Source: Nonomuraea roseoviolacea subsp. carminata
GTDB taxonomy: Bacteria > Actinomycetota > Actinomycetes > Streptosporangiales > Streptosporangiaceae
Length of the DNA: 64,000 nucleotides
Assembly: GCF_024172185.1 (NCBI RefSeq)
Contig: NZ_JAMZEC010000001.1
Span: forward strand, 4,422,001 to 4,486,000
Direction: 5' to 3'
Part shown: piece by piece, positions 57,384 to 64,000 of the stretch
Position numbering within the stretch: position 1 is the stretch's first letter
How the letters are laid out: each line of letters opens with the position of its first letter
Position numbers and translations under genes: made by a program
The notes under the pieces: model-generated
The model's input: only the letters and a program-made list of their open reading frames with translations
Database searches by the model: none
Told to the model about the DNA's origin: nothing

Positions 57384-58579
57384 CGCGCCCACGTCCAGGC
57401 GTAGTCGGTGTCCTCGCAGGCCAGCGCGCCCGGCCCGAGGTCGAGCGGGCGGAAGGTGTCGACCATGACGGCCATCTCGCTGGTGGTCGTGACCCCGCGG
57501 GAGACCGCGTCGATGACCGCCTCGACCGCGCCGGGCTGCGGCCCGTGGGTGAAGCCGGCGGGGTGCAGCGACACCGACCCGACGTCGATGCCGGAGCCCC
57601 TGCGGGCGGAGTAGTCGCCGCCGACGTAGAACATGAACTCGTCGGAGTCGACGTTGTGGTGGTTGTACGGGATCGGCACCGACTCGGGGTGGAAGTCCAG
57701 CGGGCGCGGGCAGAACGAGCAGACCACGAACCCCGGCCCCTCGAACGTCTGGTGGACCGGCGGCGGGGCGTGGGTCTTCTTCACGACCGGCTCGAAGTCC
57801 TCGATGTTGAAGGCGTACGGGTAGAGGCAGCCGTCCCAGCCCACCACGTCGAACGGGTGGTTGCGGTAGAACAGCCGGGTCAGCCCGCCCCGGGTGCGCA
57901 CCAGCACCGGCACCTCCTCGCCCTCGGCGAGCAGCGGCTCGGCCGGGGCGCGCAGGTCGCGCTCGGAGTACGGGGCGTGCTCCAGGAACTGGCCGTACTG
58001 CGACAGGTAGCGCCTGGGCGGCCTGATGTGGCCGGCGGCCTCGATGGCCAGCGCGTTGACCCGTCCCTCGGGAACCCAGCGGTGGATCGTGCCGGTGGGC
58101 ACGACCACGTAGTCGCCCTCGCGGGCGTCGATGGCGCCGTACGTGGACTCGAACCGGACGCGACCGCTCTGCACGTACACGCACTCGTCGCCCATCGAGT
58201 TGCGGTACAGCTCGCTCGGCTGGTCGGTGGTGGCGTACGACAACCGGACGTCGCCGTTGCCGGCCAGCACGATCCGGCCGGTGACCAGGTCGCCGGCGCT
58301 GCCGAGCTCCTGGGTGCGGAAGTGCCGCGGGGACAGCGGCAGGTTGGGCTCCAGGCGGGCACCGGTGGTCTGGGCGCCGGTGGTCTGGGCGCCGGTGGTC
58401 TGGGCGACAGCCTCCGCCTTGACGATGGCCGTCGGCAGGTGGCGGTGGTAGAGCAGCGAGGAGTCGGAGGAGAAGCCCTCCTCGCCCATCAGCTCCTCGG
58501 CGTACAGGCCGCCGTCGGGCCTTCTGAACTGCACGTGGCGCTTGCGGGGGATCTCGCCCACGACGCGGTAGTACGGCAT
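57380..58579 (-). CDS. hmgA: Homogentisate 1,2-dioxygenase
   Basis: 399 residues. The iron ligands expected from human HGD fall at His308 and Glu314 (YNHHNVDSDEFMFY) and His345 (AGFTHGP), with the spacing of the family. It opens the ring of homogentisate to maleylacetoacetate. An insertion near 58-72 contains the 5-residue unit AQTTG three times, encoded by 15-nt repeats. The ATG at 58579 lies downstream of a GTCCG-CGGAC palindrome that is probably the IclR site. It is the first enzyme gene of the operon. Confidence 0.95.
   Translation of the reverse strand: MPYYRVVGEIPRKRHVQFRRPDGGLYAEELMGEEGFSSDSSLLYHRHLPTAIVKAEAVAQTTGAQTTGAQTTGARLEPNLPLSPRHFRTQELGSAGDLVTGRIVLAGNGDVRLSYATTDQPSELYRNSMGDECVYVQSGRVRFESTYGAIDAREGDYVVVPTGTIHRWVPEGRVNALAIEAAGHIRPPRRYLSQYGQFLEHAPYSERDLRAPAEPLLAEGEEVPVLVRTRGGLTRLFYRNHPFDVVGWDGCLYPYAFNIEDFEPVVKKTHAPPPVHQTFEGPGFVVCSFCPRPLDFHPESVPIPYNHHNVDSDEFMFYVGGDYSARRGSGIDVGSVSLHPAGFTHGPQPGAVEAVIDAVSRGVTTTSEMAVMVDTFRPLDLGPGALACEDTDYAWTWAR
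58361..58405 (-). repeat. 15-nt minisatellite in hmgA
   Basis: Three tandem 15-nt units (ACCGGTGGTCTGGGC then two of GCCGGTGGTCTGGGC) encode the repeated AQTTG. The frame is preserved. The site lies outside the metal-binding core. Confidence 0.85.
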
Positions 58580-58600
58580 CCGCCCTCCCCAGAGCTGGTG

Positions 58601-58615
58601 TCCGCTTATCGGACG
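58601..58615. promoter_or_regulatory. Probable IclR operator upstream of hmgA
   Basis: GTCCG-CTTAT-CGGAC is a perfect 5-bp inverted repeat 21 nt upstream of the hmgA ATG, in an AT-richer promoter stretch (58606-58645). Palindromes of TCCG-CGGA type are common for IclR regulators. The iclR gene lies directly upstream. Confidence 0.6.
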
Positions 58616-58662
58616 TTAGTGTCCTCTATATGTAATTACCGTCGTCCATCGTCCTGGAGATG

Positions 58663-59292
58663 TCAACCCAGGGCGCCGGCCAGCTCGGCCGCCGCCTCGA
58701 CCACGAGCGGGCCCGCCGACTCGTCCAGTGGCCCGAACGTCACCACTCCCACCGACGCCTCCAGCCACGGCAGCCCGGTCACCGGGGCGGCGATGCCGCG
58801 GGCGCCCTCCTGCAACTGCCCCTCCGTCACCAAGTAGTCCGAGCGGCCCTCGCGCAGCGCGAGGATCGCCCGCCCCGCGGCGCCCTTGGTGAGCGGATGG
58901 CGCGAGCCCTCCCGGTAGGCCACGTGCATGTGCGTCCACGACGGCTCCACCACGGCCACGGCCAGCCCGTCGTCGCCCTCGGCCACCGTCAGGTGCGCGG
59001 TCGCGCCCACCCGCTCGGCCAGCCGCCGCAGCGCGGGCAGCGCCGCCGCGCGCAGCAGCGGCTGCACCGCCTGCGCCAGCACCAGCACCCCGAAGCCCAG
59101 GTGCGCCCGGCCCTCGGCGTCGCGGCGCACGAAGCCCTCGCTCGACAGCGTGGTGAGCAGCCGGTAGACGACCGGGCGGCTGAGCTGGAGTTCGTGGCTC
59201 AGCTCGGTGGGGGTGCGCCCGCCCTTGCCGTCGGCGAGCAGCCTCAGCAGGCGGAGCCCGCGCTCCAGTGTCTGGGCGGATTCAGCGGCCAT
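58663..59292 (-). CDS. IclR family transcriptional regulator
   Basis: 209 residues. The N-terminal winged helix is TLERGLRLLRLLADGKGGRT, ELSHELQLSRPVVYRLLTTL. The C-terminal effector domain (about 75-209) is shortened, since IclR proteins are usually about 250 residues. It lies 83 nt upstream of hmgA on the same strand, with a palindrome between them. It most likely controls the homogentisate operon in response to a pathway intermediate such as homogentisate or 4-hydroxyphenylpyruvate. Confidence 0.9.
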   Translation of the reverse strand: MAAESAQTLERGLRLLRLLADGKGGRTPTELSHELQLSRPVVYRLLTTLSSEGFVRRDAEGRAHLGFGVLVLAQAVQPLLRAAALPALRRLAERVGATAHLTVAEGDDGLAVAVVEPSWTHMHVAYREGSRHPLTKGAAGRAILALREGRSDYLVTEGQLQEGARGIAAPVTGLPWLEASVGVVTFGPLDESAGPLVVEAAAELAGALG

Positions 59293-59440
59293 GCGTCGAT
59301 TATCGCCGTCCGCACGGTGCCGTCACACCGCGTGAGCGCGGGCGCCGGTAGGGCGGGCCGTACCCCGGTTTCGGGGGACGGCGGGCCTGATCGGGACGGG
59401 TGATCGGCGCAGACTTCAGGAGAACCCCAAGGAGGATCCC

Positions 59441-59935
59441 ATGAGCCGCACGTCCACCCTCAGCCAGCCGTCCGCGCCCCGTCCCGTGCCGGCCGGGCAG
59501 GCGCCGCCCGCCGTGATCGCGGCCATGTCGCTGTGGCTCTTCGCCGTCGCGGCCGGCGCCTTCGAGGCCGTGCTGATCGTCACGGAGTTACTGTCGTCCG
59601 GCACGGCGTTCGGCGAGCTGCTGCCCCAGATCGCGTTCCGGCTGGGGGTGTTCGCGGCGGCCGTGCTCCTCGCCCTGCGGCTGCGGGAGGGGCGGAACTG
59701 GGCGCGGCTGACGCTGGCCGTCGGCCTCGGGATCTTCGGCACGCTGTCGCTGGTGGTCGAGCCGGTGCGGTGGCTGCTGGACGGCGGCTCGATCGGGGCC
59801 GCGGTCGCCGCCTGGGGCCCGATGGACTTCGTCTTCGCGGGCAGCCGGACCCTGCACCTGCTGGCCGTGCTGGGGGCCGTGACGCTCATGTTCCAGCCCC
59901 GGGCCAACGCCTTCTTCCGCGGCCGGTCGGCCTGA
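59441..59935 (+). CDS. Four-helix membrane protein of unknown function
   Basis: 164 residues. The N-terminal 25 residues are Pro/Ser/Ala-rich. Four helices follow at about 25-50, 60-80, 88-108 and 130-152. A positively charged tail (RANAFFRGRSA) ends the protein. No motif is recognised. The ATG has AAGGAGG, an ideal ribosome site. It is convergent with the MFS exporter and has no operon partner. Confidence 0.7.
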   Translation: MSRTSTLSQPSAPRPVPAGQAPPAVIAAMSLWLFAVAAGAFEAVLIVTELLSSGTAFGELLPQIAFRLGVFAAAVLLALRLREGRNWARLTLAVGLGIFGTLSLVVEPVRWLLDGGSIGAAVAAWGPMDFVFAGSRTLHLLAVLGAVTLMFQPRANAFFRGRSA

Positions 59936-59951
59936 GACCTTCCGCGGGCGG

Positions 59952-61208
59952 TCAGCCTGAGACGCCCTCCGCGGCCGGGTCCGGTGCCGGGGCGCGCAGG
60001 TTGCGCACCCCCGGCGACAGCAGCGCCGCCAGCGTCGAGAGCACGACCAGCGCGGCGCAGCCGAGCAGCGCCTCCCGGGTGCCGACCAGCGCCGCCACCG
60101 GCCCGGCCAGCATCAGCCCGAGCGGGCCGAACATCAGCGACCCCAGCGCGTCGTACGAGCTGACCCGCGACAGCGCCTCCGGCGGGATCTCCCGCTGCAT
60201 GGTGGTCTGCCACAGCACGCCGAAGACGTCGAAGCAGACGCCCAGCGCGAACGAGGCGGCCACGATGGTCCACACCGGGGCGCCCAGCCCGAGCAGCAGG
60301 TACGGCGCGGCGGTGGGCAGGCACAGCAGGGTGCCGAGCAGGATCGGGCGCGACGGCCGCAGCCGCAGCGACACGAGCACCCCGGCGATCGTGCCGACCG
60401 CCTCGCCGGTCAGGAACGCCGACCAGACCAGCGGCCCGCCCAGGCTCTCCTTGGCCAGCAGCGGCCCCAGCACGCCGTGGCCGGCCTGGAGCGCCATCAC
60501 CAGGACCGAGAACTGCGCGACCACCACCCAGATCCACTGCCGCGAGCTGAACTCCCGCCAGCCGTCGCGCAGGTCGGCCAGCACCGAGTGGCGCGGACCG
60601 GCGGGCCGCTCGCCGGGCGTCAGCCGCAGGGCCGCGATCAGCCCGCCCGCCACCGCGAACATCAGCCCGCTCACCGCCAGCGCCCAGCCGCCGCCGAACA
60701 GCACCACCGTGCCGCCGCCGAAGACGGCCCCGGCCACCCGGGAGACGTTGGCGCCCAGCCCGAGCAGGGCGTTGCCGGTCTGCAGCCGCTCGGCCGGCAC
60801 CACCTCCGGGATGATGCCGGTCAGCGCGGGGAACAGCACCGCCATCGACACGCCGCTGAGCGCCGCGGCGGTGGCCAGCGCGGGCAGCGGGGTCCAGCCG
60901 GTGAGCATCATCGCGGCCAGGGCGAAGAAGGCCAGCGCGTTGGCGGCCTCGCCGGCCGTCATCACCAGGTGCCGCGGGAAGCGGTCCGCGATCACCCCGC
61001 CGACCAGCATGAACAGGACCATCGGCAGCGACTCGGCGGTGAGCACCACCGACAGCGTGGTCGCGTCGGCCCCGGGCAGGTCGAGGACGCCGAAGGCGAG
61101 GGCCACGGGGGCGAACGCGCTGCCGAGCACCGAGATGGTCCGCGCGGCCAGCAGTAACGTGAACCGCCGGTCACGCAGCAGACCGAGATCCTGGAAGTGT
61201 CCGCGCAC
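59952..61208 (-). CDS. MFS exporter (MFS_3-type)
   Basis: 418 residues from the GTG at 61208, which has GGGGG seven nt upstream. A longer frame upstream lacks such a site. Twelve membrane helices and the loop motif GGVIADRFPRHLVM identify the MFS_3 branch of drug or siderophore exporters. The usual start LGLLRDRRFTLLLAARTIS is present. It has no adjacent regulator; substrate unknown. It is divergent from the secreted protein at 61404 across 195 nt in which no clear operator is seen. Confidence 0.87.
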   Translation of the reverse strand: MRGHFQDLGLLRDRRFTLLLAARTISVLGSAFAPVALAFGVLDLPGADATTLSVVLTAESLPMVLFMLVGGVIADRFPRHLVMTAGEAANALAFFALAAMMLTGWTPLPALATAAALSGVSMAVLFPALTGIIPEVVPAERLQTGNALLGLGANVSRVAGAVFGGGTVVLFGGGWALAVSGLMFAVAGGLIAALRLTPGERPAGPRHSVLADLRDGWREFSSRQWIWVVVAQFSVLVMALQAGHGVLGPLLAKESLGGPLVWSAFLTGEAVGTIAGVLVSLRLRPSRPILLGTLLCLPTAAPYLLLGLGAPVWTIVAASFALGVCFDVFGVLWQTTMQREIPPEALSRVSSYDALGSLMFGPLGLMLAGPVAALVGTREALLGCAALVVLSTLAALLSPGVRNLRAPAPDPAAEGVSG

Positions 61209-61403
61209 CGTGATTGCCCCCTTTTGACAAACGGGCCCATTCTGCCCGGTCTTCGCGGGGGCTGTCTCCTGGTTATCGGTGGTCAGAAATAACACGACAT
61301 CGGTCAGAAAAGCGGTCAAGACCGCCTGATCTCATTGAACGTTATTGATCATCCCGATATCGTGCTGAATGCCCGACGATCACCCCTCACGTAAGGCGCC
61401 TCG

Positions 61404-62705
61404 ATGCGACGTCGACGACTGCGGCAGATCTTCGTCCTAGGACTCGCCCTCTCCTTGCTCGGCATCGGCGTCCCCGCGTGGTCGGAGGACGATCCCCGGA
61501 GCTGCAACGACCTGATGTCCGGCGACACCCCCGCGTACGTGGTGTGCCGGTGGATGGCGACGCCGGACGAGGCGCTGGACATCGCCCGCTGGTGGCTGGC
61601 CAACGACGGCGAGCGGATGGAGTCGGCCGGCCCGGTCGACGGCATCGGCGTCAACTGCAAGGACCCCGGCAACGTCTGCCCGCCGCTGGAGAACGACGGG
61701 GTGGGCGACGGCCAGGCCCACGAGGGCGGCGAGCCGGACGTCGAGGGCGCCGAGGACGGCGGCACTCCCGAGTGCAAGGCCGGCGAGGAGTGCTTCGTCT
61801 CGCCGGAGGGCCTGTCGGCCGAGCAGATCTCCACGGCCATGGAGAGCACCACCGGCCAGGCCGTCAAGACCGCCGTCGCGGCGGGCCTGCGGGTGTGGGT
61901 GGACGCCGAGCTGGCCGACGACTGGAAGGCCGGCAAGCTCGACGAGGCCACCCAGCGGGTCGCGGCGCTGGCCGCGCAGCCGGGCGTCGTGGGCATCCGC
62001 TTCACCCGGCAGCTCGGGACCGGGCAGACGTTCCGGAGCGCCGACGAGATGGACACGTTCGTCAACGAGACGACCGCGCGGCTGCGCAAGCTCGCCCCGG
62101 GCCGCAAGCTGGCCGCGCGCACGGCGGTGCCGCTGTTCGGCTGCGGCGCCGACGACGCCTGCAAGACCGCGATGACCCAGAAGCACCCGCTGCTCGACCC
62201 CGAGCGGATCGGCGCCTGGCTCGCCAAGGGCCGGATCGACCAGCTCGCCCTGGACGGCGCCCACCTCGGCACCGAGTACGCCACCTGGAAGATCGACGCC
62301 GCCACGGCGCAGCGCAACCAGTGGGTGCAGGTGCGGGCCCGGGCCTGGGACGCGTACGCGCAGATCGCCAGCGAGGACACCACGCTGACCACGGTCGGCG
62401 CGCCGCAGCTCACCGGCGAGCAGGTCACCAAGGCCGTCACCGAGCACGTGGCCAGCCCGATCCAGGACGACGCCGCCGAGACCGTCACGCTGCCGAGCCG
62501 CTCCGAGAACGAGCAGGGCCAGGTCAGCCGCCTGTACGGCGAGAAGTGGGCGGCCAACGCCACCTGGGACCAGCTCAAGAAGCTCGCCGAGGTCCGCCCC
62601 CGCCTGGCCACGCTCTACGACCCGGCCAAGCCCGAGGTGGACGCCGCGACCGACCTCAAGGCCCTGGCCGAGGTCTTCGGCCAGGTGTACCTCCAGGGAG
62701 ACTGA
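61404..62705 (+). CDS. Secreted protein of unknown function
   Basis: 433 residues with a basic N-terminus and signal peptide (RRRRLRQIFVLGLALSLLGIG, cleavage likely near VPAWSE). Cysteine pairs occur at about 34/48, 85/92 and 124/129, and at 249/256, which suggests disulfides. An acidic linker (about 93-120) precedes a helical/strand region with PGVVGIRFTRQLGTG and DQLALDGAHLGTEYA, faintly like a TIM-barrel. I do not recognise the family. RBS AAGGCG precedes the ATG. A strong hairpin follows. Confidence 0.65.
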   Translation: MRRRRLRQIFVLGLALSLLGIGVPAWSEDDPRSCNDLMSGDTPAYVVCRWMATPDEALDIARWWLANDGERMESAGPVDGIGVNCKDPGNVCPPLENDGVGDGQAHEGGEPDVEGAEDGGTPECKAGEECFVSPEGLSAEQISTAMESTTGQAVKTAVAAGLRVWVDAELADDWKAGKLDEATQRVAALAAQPGVVGIRFTRQLGTGQTFRSADEMDTFVNETTARLRKLAPGRKLAARTAVPLFGCGADDACKTAMTQKHPLLDPERIGAWLAKGRIDQLALDGAHLGTEYATWKIDAATAQRNQWVQVRARAWDAYAQIASEDTTLTTVGAPQLTGEQVTKAVTEHVASPIQDDAAETVTLPSRSENEQGQVSRLYGEKWAANATWDQLKKLAEVRPRLATLYDPAKPEVDAATDLKALAEVFGQVYLQGD

Positions 62706-62719
62706 GCGCGCCGTACGGA

Positions 62720-62747
62720 CCCGGCGATTCCGGCGGGAATCGCCGGG
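62720..62747 (+). terminator. Perfect 12-bp terminator hairpin
   Basis: CCCGGCGATTCC (62720-62731) pairs with GGAATCGCCGGG (62736-62747) around GGCG, 14 nt past the stop of the secreted protein. Confidence 0.85.
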
Positions 62748-62852
62748 CGGGCCTGGAGGCCCACGGCCACGACGCCAGCCGGCTCAACGAGGTCGTCAAG
62801 ATGACGTGGGAGACGACTCCATGTTCCCCGGCCTCTGACCGCCGTTCACGCG

Positions 62853-63053
62853 TCAGTCCTTGAGGAACGCGCCGAACTCCTCCAGGTCGATCAGCCCGTC
62901 GCCGTCCTGGTCCAGCCGGGCCACCCCGGCCTGGGCCCGCTCCAGGCTGATCGGCTGCCCCAGGACCTCCATCAGCCGCACCAGCTCCTCGGCCGAGATG
63001 CGGCCGTCCTTGTCGACGTCGATCAGGTCGAAGGTGATCGCGTGGTCGCTCAT
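62853..63053 (-). CDS. Two-EF-hand calcium-binding protein
   Basis: 66 residues. Two canonical EF-hand loops are present: DVDKDGRISAEE (12-23) and DQDGDGLIDLEE (48-59), each with acidic positions 1, 3, 5 and 12 filled. It is a calerythrin/CabD-like small actinobacterial calcium sensor or buffer. The ATG has GGAGG upstream. It is convergent with the secreted protein gene and divergent from the GH13 gene. Targets unknown. Confidence 0.93.
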   Translation of the reverse strand: MSDHAITFDLIDVDKDGRISAEELVRLMEVLGQPISLERAQAGVARLDQDGDGLIDLEEFGAFLKD

Positions 63054-63155
63054 CGTGCCCTCCTGGGGGATCGTGTGGGTCAGACCTTAGTGGCGTTGCC
63101 TGCTTCCCCGGGAGAGGCCGGGCATTCCGGGCGATCCTCTGGGTAAAGGCGGCCC

Positions 63156-64000
63156 ATGCGACTGACGTACACCTCGGATCTGTGGTGGAAGAACGCCGTC
63201 ATCTACTGCCTGGACGTGGAGACGTACAAGGACGGCAACGGTGACGGCATCGGCGACTTCCGCGGGCTGACGCAGCAGATCGACTACCTGGCGGGCCTGG
63301 GGGTGACGTGCCTGTGGCTCATGCCGTTCTACCCCACCCCCAACAAGGACGACGGCTACGACATCACGGACTTCTACGCCATCGACCCCCGGCTCGGCAC
63401 GCTCGGCGACTTCGTGGAGTTCATGCGGACCGCTCACGACCGGGGGCTGCGAGTCATCGCGGACCTGGTCGTCAACCACACCTCCGACCAGCACCCGTGG
63501 TTCAAGGAGGCGCGCAAGAGCAAGGACTCGCCGCGCCGCGACTGGTACGTCTGGTCCGACAAGCCCGAGCCGGACGACCCGAGCATGGTGGTCTTCCCCG
63601 ACAAGGAGAACAGCATCTGGCAGTACGACAAGGGGTCGGGCCAGTACTACCTGCACAGCTTCTACAAGCACCAGCCCGACCTGAACGTGGCCAACCCGGA
63701 GGTCCGTGACGAGATCGCGCGGATCCTCGGCTTCTGGATGGAGCTCGGGCTGTCGGGCTTCCGGGTGGACGCGGTGCCGTTCCTCATCGAGAACGTCGAG
63801 CCGAAGCTCGCCGACCCGCACGAGTTCCTGGCCGACCTGCGGGCCTTCATGACGCGGCGCAAGGGCGACTCGATCCTGCTCGGCGAGGTCAACGTGCCCT
63901 ACAAGGAGCTGCTGGGCTACTTCGGCGACGGGCTGGGCGACCAGGTCACCATGTGCTTCGACTTCATCGGCATGCAGAGCGCCTGGCTGGCGCTGGCCAG
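63156..64000 (+). CDS. GH13 alpha-amylase family enzyme (trehalose-synthase-like), 3' truncated
   Basis: About 281 codons are visible before the window ends. The start MRLTYTSDLWWKNAVIY and GDGIGDFRGLTQQIDYLAGL follow the GH13 pattern. The conserved regions are present: I DLVVNHTSD, II GFRVDAVPF (nucleophile Asp) and III LLGEVNVPY (acid Glu). Features such as YVWSDKPEP and HQPDLNVANPEVRDEI resemble trehalose synthase or related intracellular alpha-glucosidases. No signal peptide is present. AAAGG precedes the ATG by six nt. The exact subfamily cannot be fixed from the fragment. Confidence 0.87.
   Translation, partial: MRLTYTSDLWWKNAVIYCLDVETYKDGNGDGIGDFRGLTQQIDYLAGLGVTCLWLMPFYPTPNKDDGYDITDFYAIDPRLGTLGDFVEFMRTAHDRGLRVIADLVVNHTSDQHPWFKEARKSKDSPRRDWYVWSDKPEPDDPSMVVFPDKENSIWQYDKGSGQYYLHSFYKHQPDLNVANPEVRDEIARILGFWMELGLSGFRVDAVPFLIENVEPKLADPHEFLADLRAFMTRRKGDSILLGEVNVPYKELLGYFGDGLGDQVTMCFDFIGMQSAWLALA

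Overview
The window is very GC-rich DNA with dense, often overlapping genes, frequent GTG starts and many leaderless-looking promoters. It also carries tdh-kbl, TrcR/S-like regulators, several ECF sigma factors and sugar uptake genes without a local ATPase. This points to an actinobacterial chromosome, most likely Streptosporangiales (Nonomuraea/Actinomadura-like). That placement is inferred from gene content and style, not from a database match. I found no rRNA, tRNA or CRISPR.

Layout. 1-14.5 kb: the end of a sacsin/Hsp90-like protein, a lipoprotein TAP-like peptidase, DUF2530, an NCS2 purine permease, MarR-MFS, ThpR, an aldo/keto reductase and a MATE exporter diverging from a MerR-type operator, a secreted propeller-like protein, and a TetR-cupin-DUF4267 operon. 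14.5-27.4 kb: DUF1801, an AhpD-like protein divergent from an XRE/NB-ARC/TPR regulator, an epimerase-lhgO-response regulator-kinase-response regulator run, and a pair of dynamin-like GTPases. 27.4-38.5 kb: three ECF sigma/membrane-partner modules surround an alpha/beta hydrolase and a large S8 protease. One module is split by an IS200/IS605-type TnpB element whose tnpB carries a frameshift. 38.5-48.8 kb: LysR, kbl-tdh (threonine to glycine), a ROK-controlled sugar ABC importer with a Gfo/Idh/MocA oxidoreductase, and a fourth sigma/partner pair. 48.8-64 kb: an amidohydrolase/OCD/PhzF operon with a divergent LysR, SPFH-NfeD, an L,D-transpeptidase, an IclR-hmgA-unknown-fah homogentisate operon, an MFS exporter, a secreted unknown, an EF-hand protein and the start of a GH13 enzyme.

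Most notable points. (1) Four ECF sigma genes are each paired with a membrane protein that shares a short segment just after the membrane helix. Three of the sigma genes and the S8 protease share a promoter-like motif (..AC, 13 nt, CGGACA), which suggests a common autoregulated regulon. (2) The TnpB insertion lies exactly at a sigma/partner junction. Removing about 1327 nt in silico restores a 4-nt stop/start overlap like that of sister modules. (3) In-frame minisatellite expansions occur in at least six genes. (4) An unrecognised conserved protein sits where a maleylacetoacetate isomerase would be expected in the homogentisate operon. (5) A small frameshifted histidine-kinase fragment survives at about 29.3-29.45 kb.
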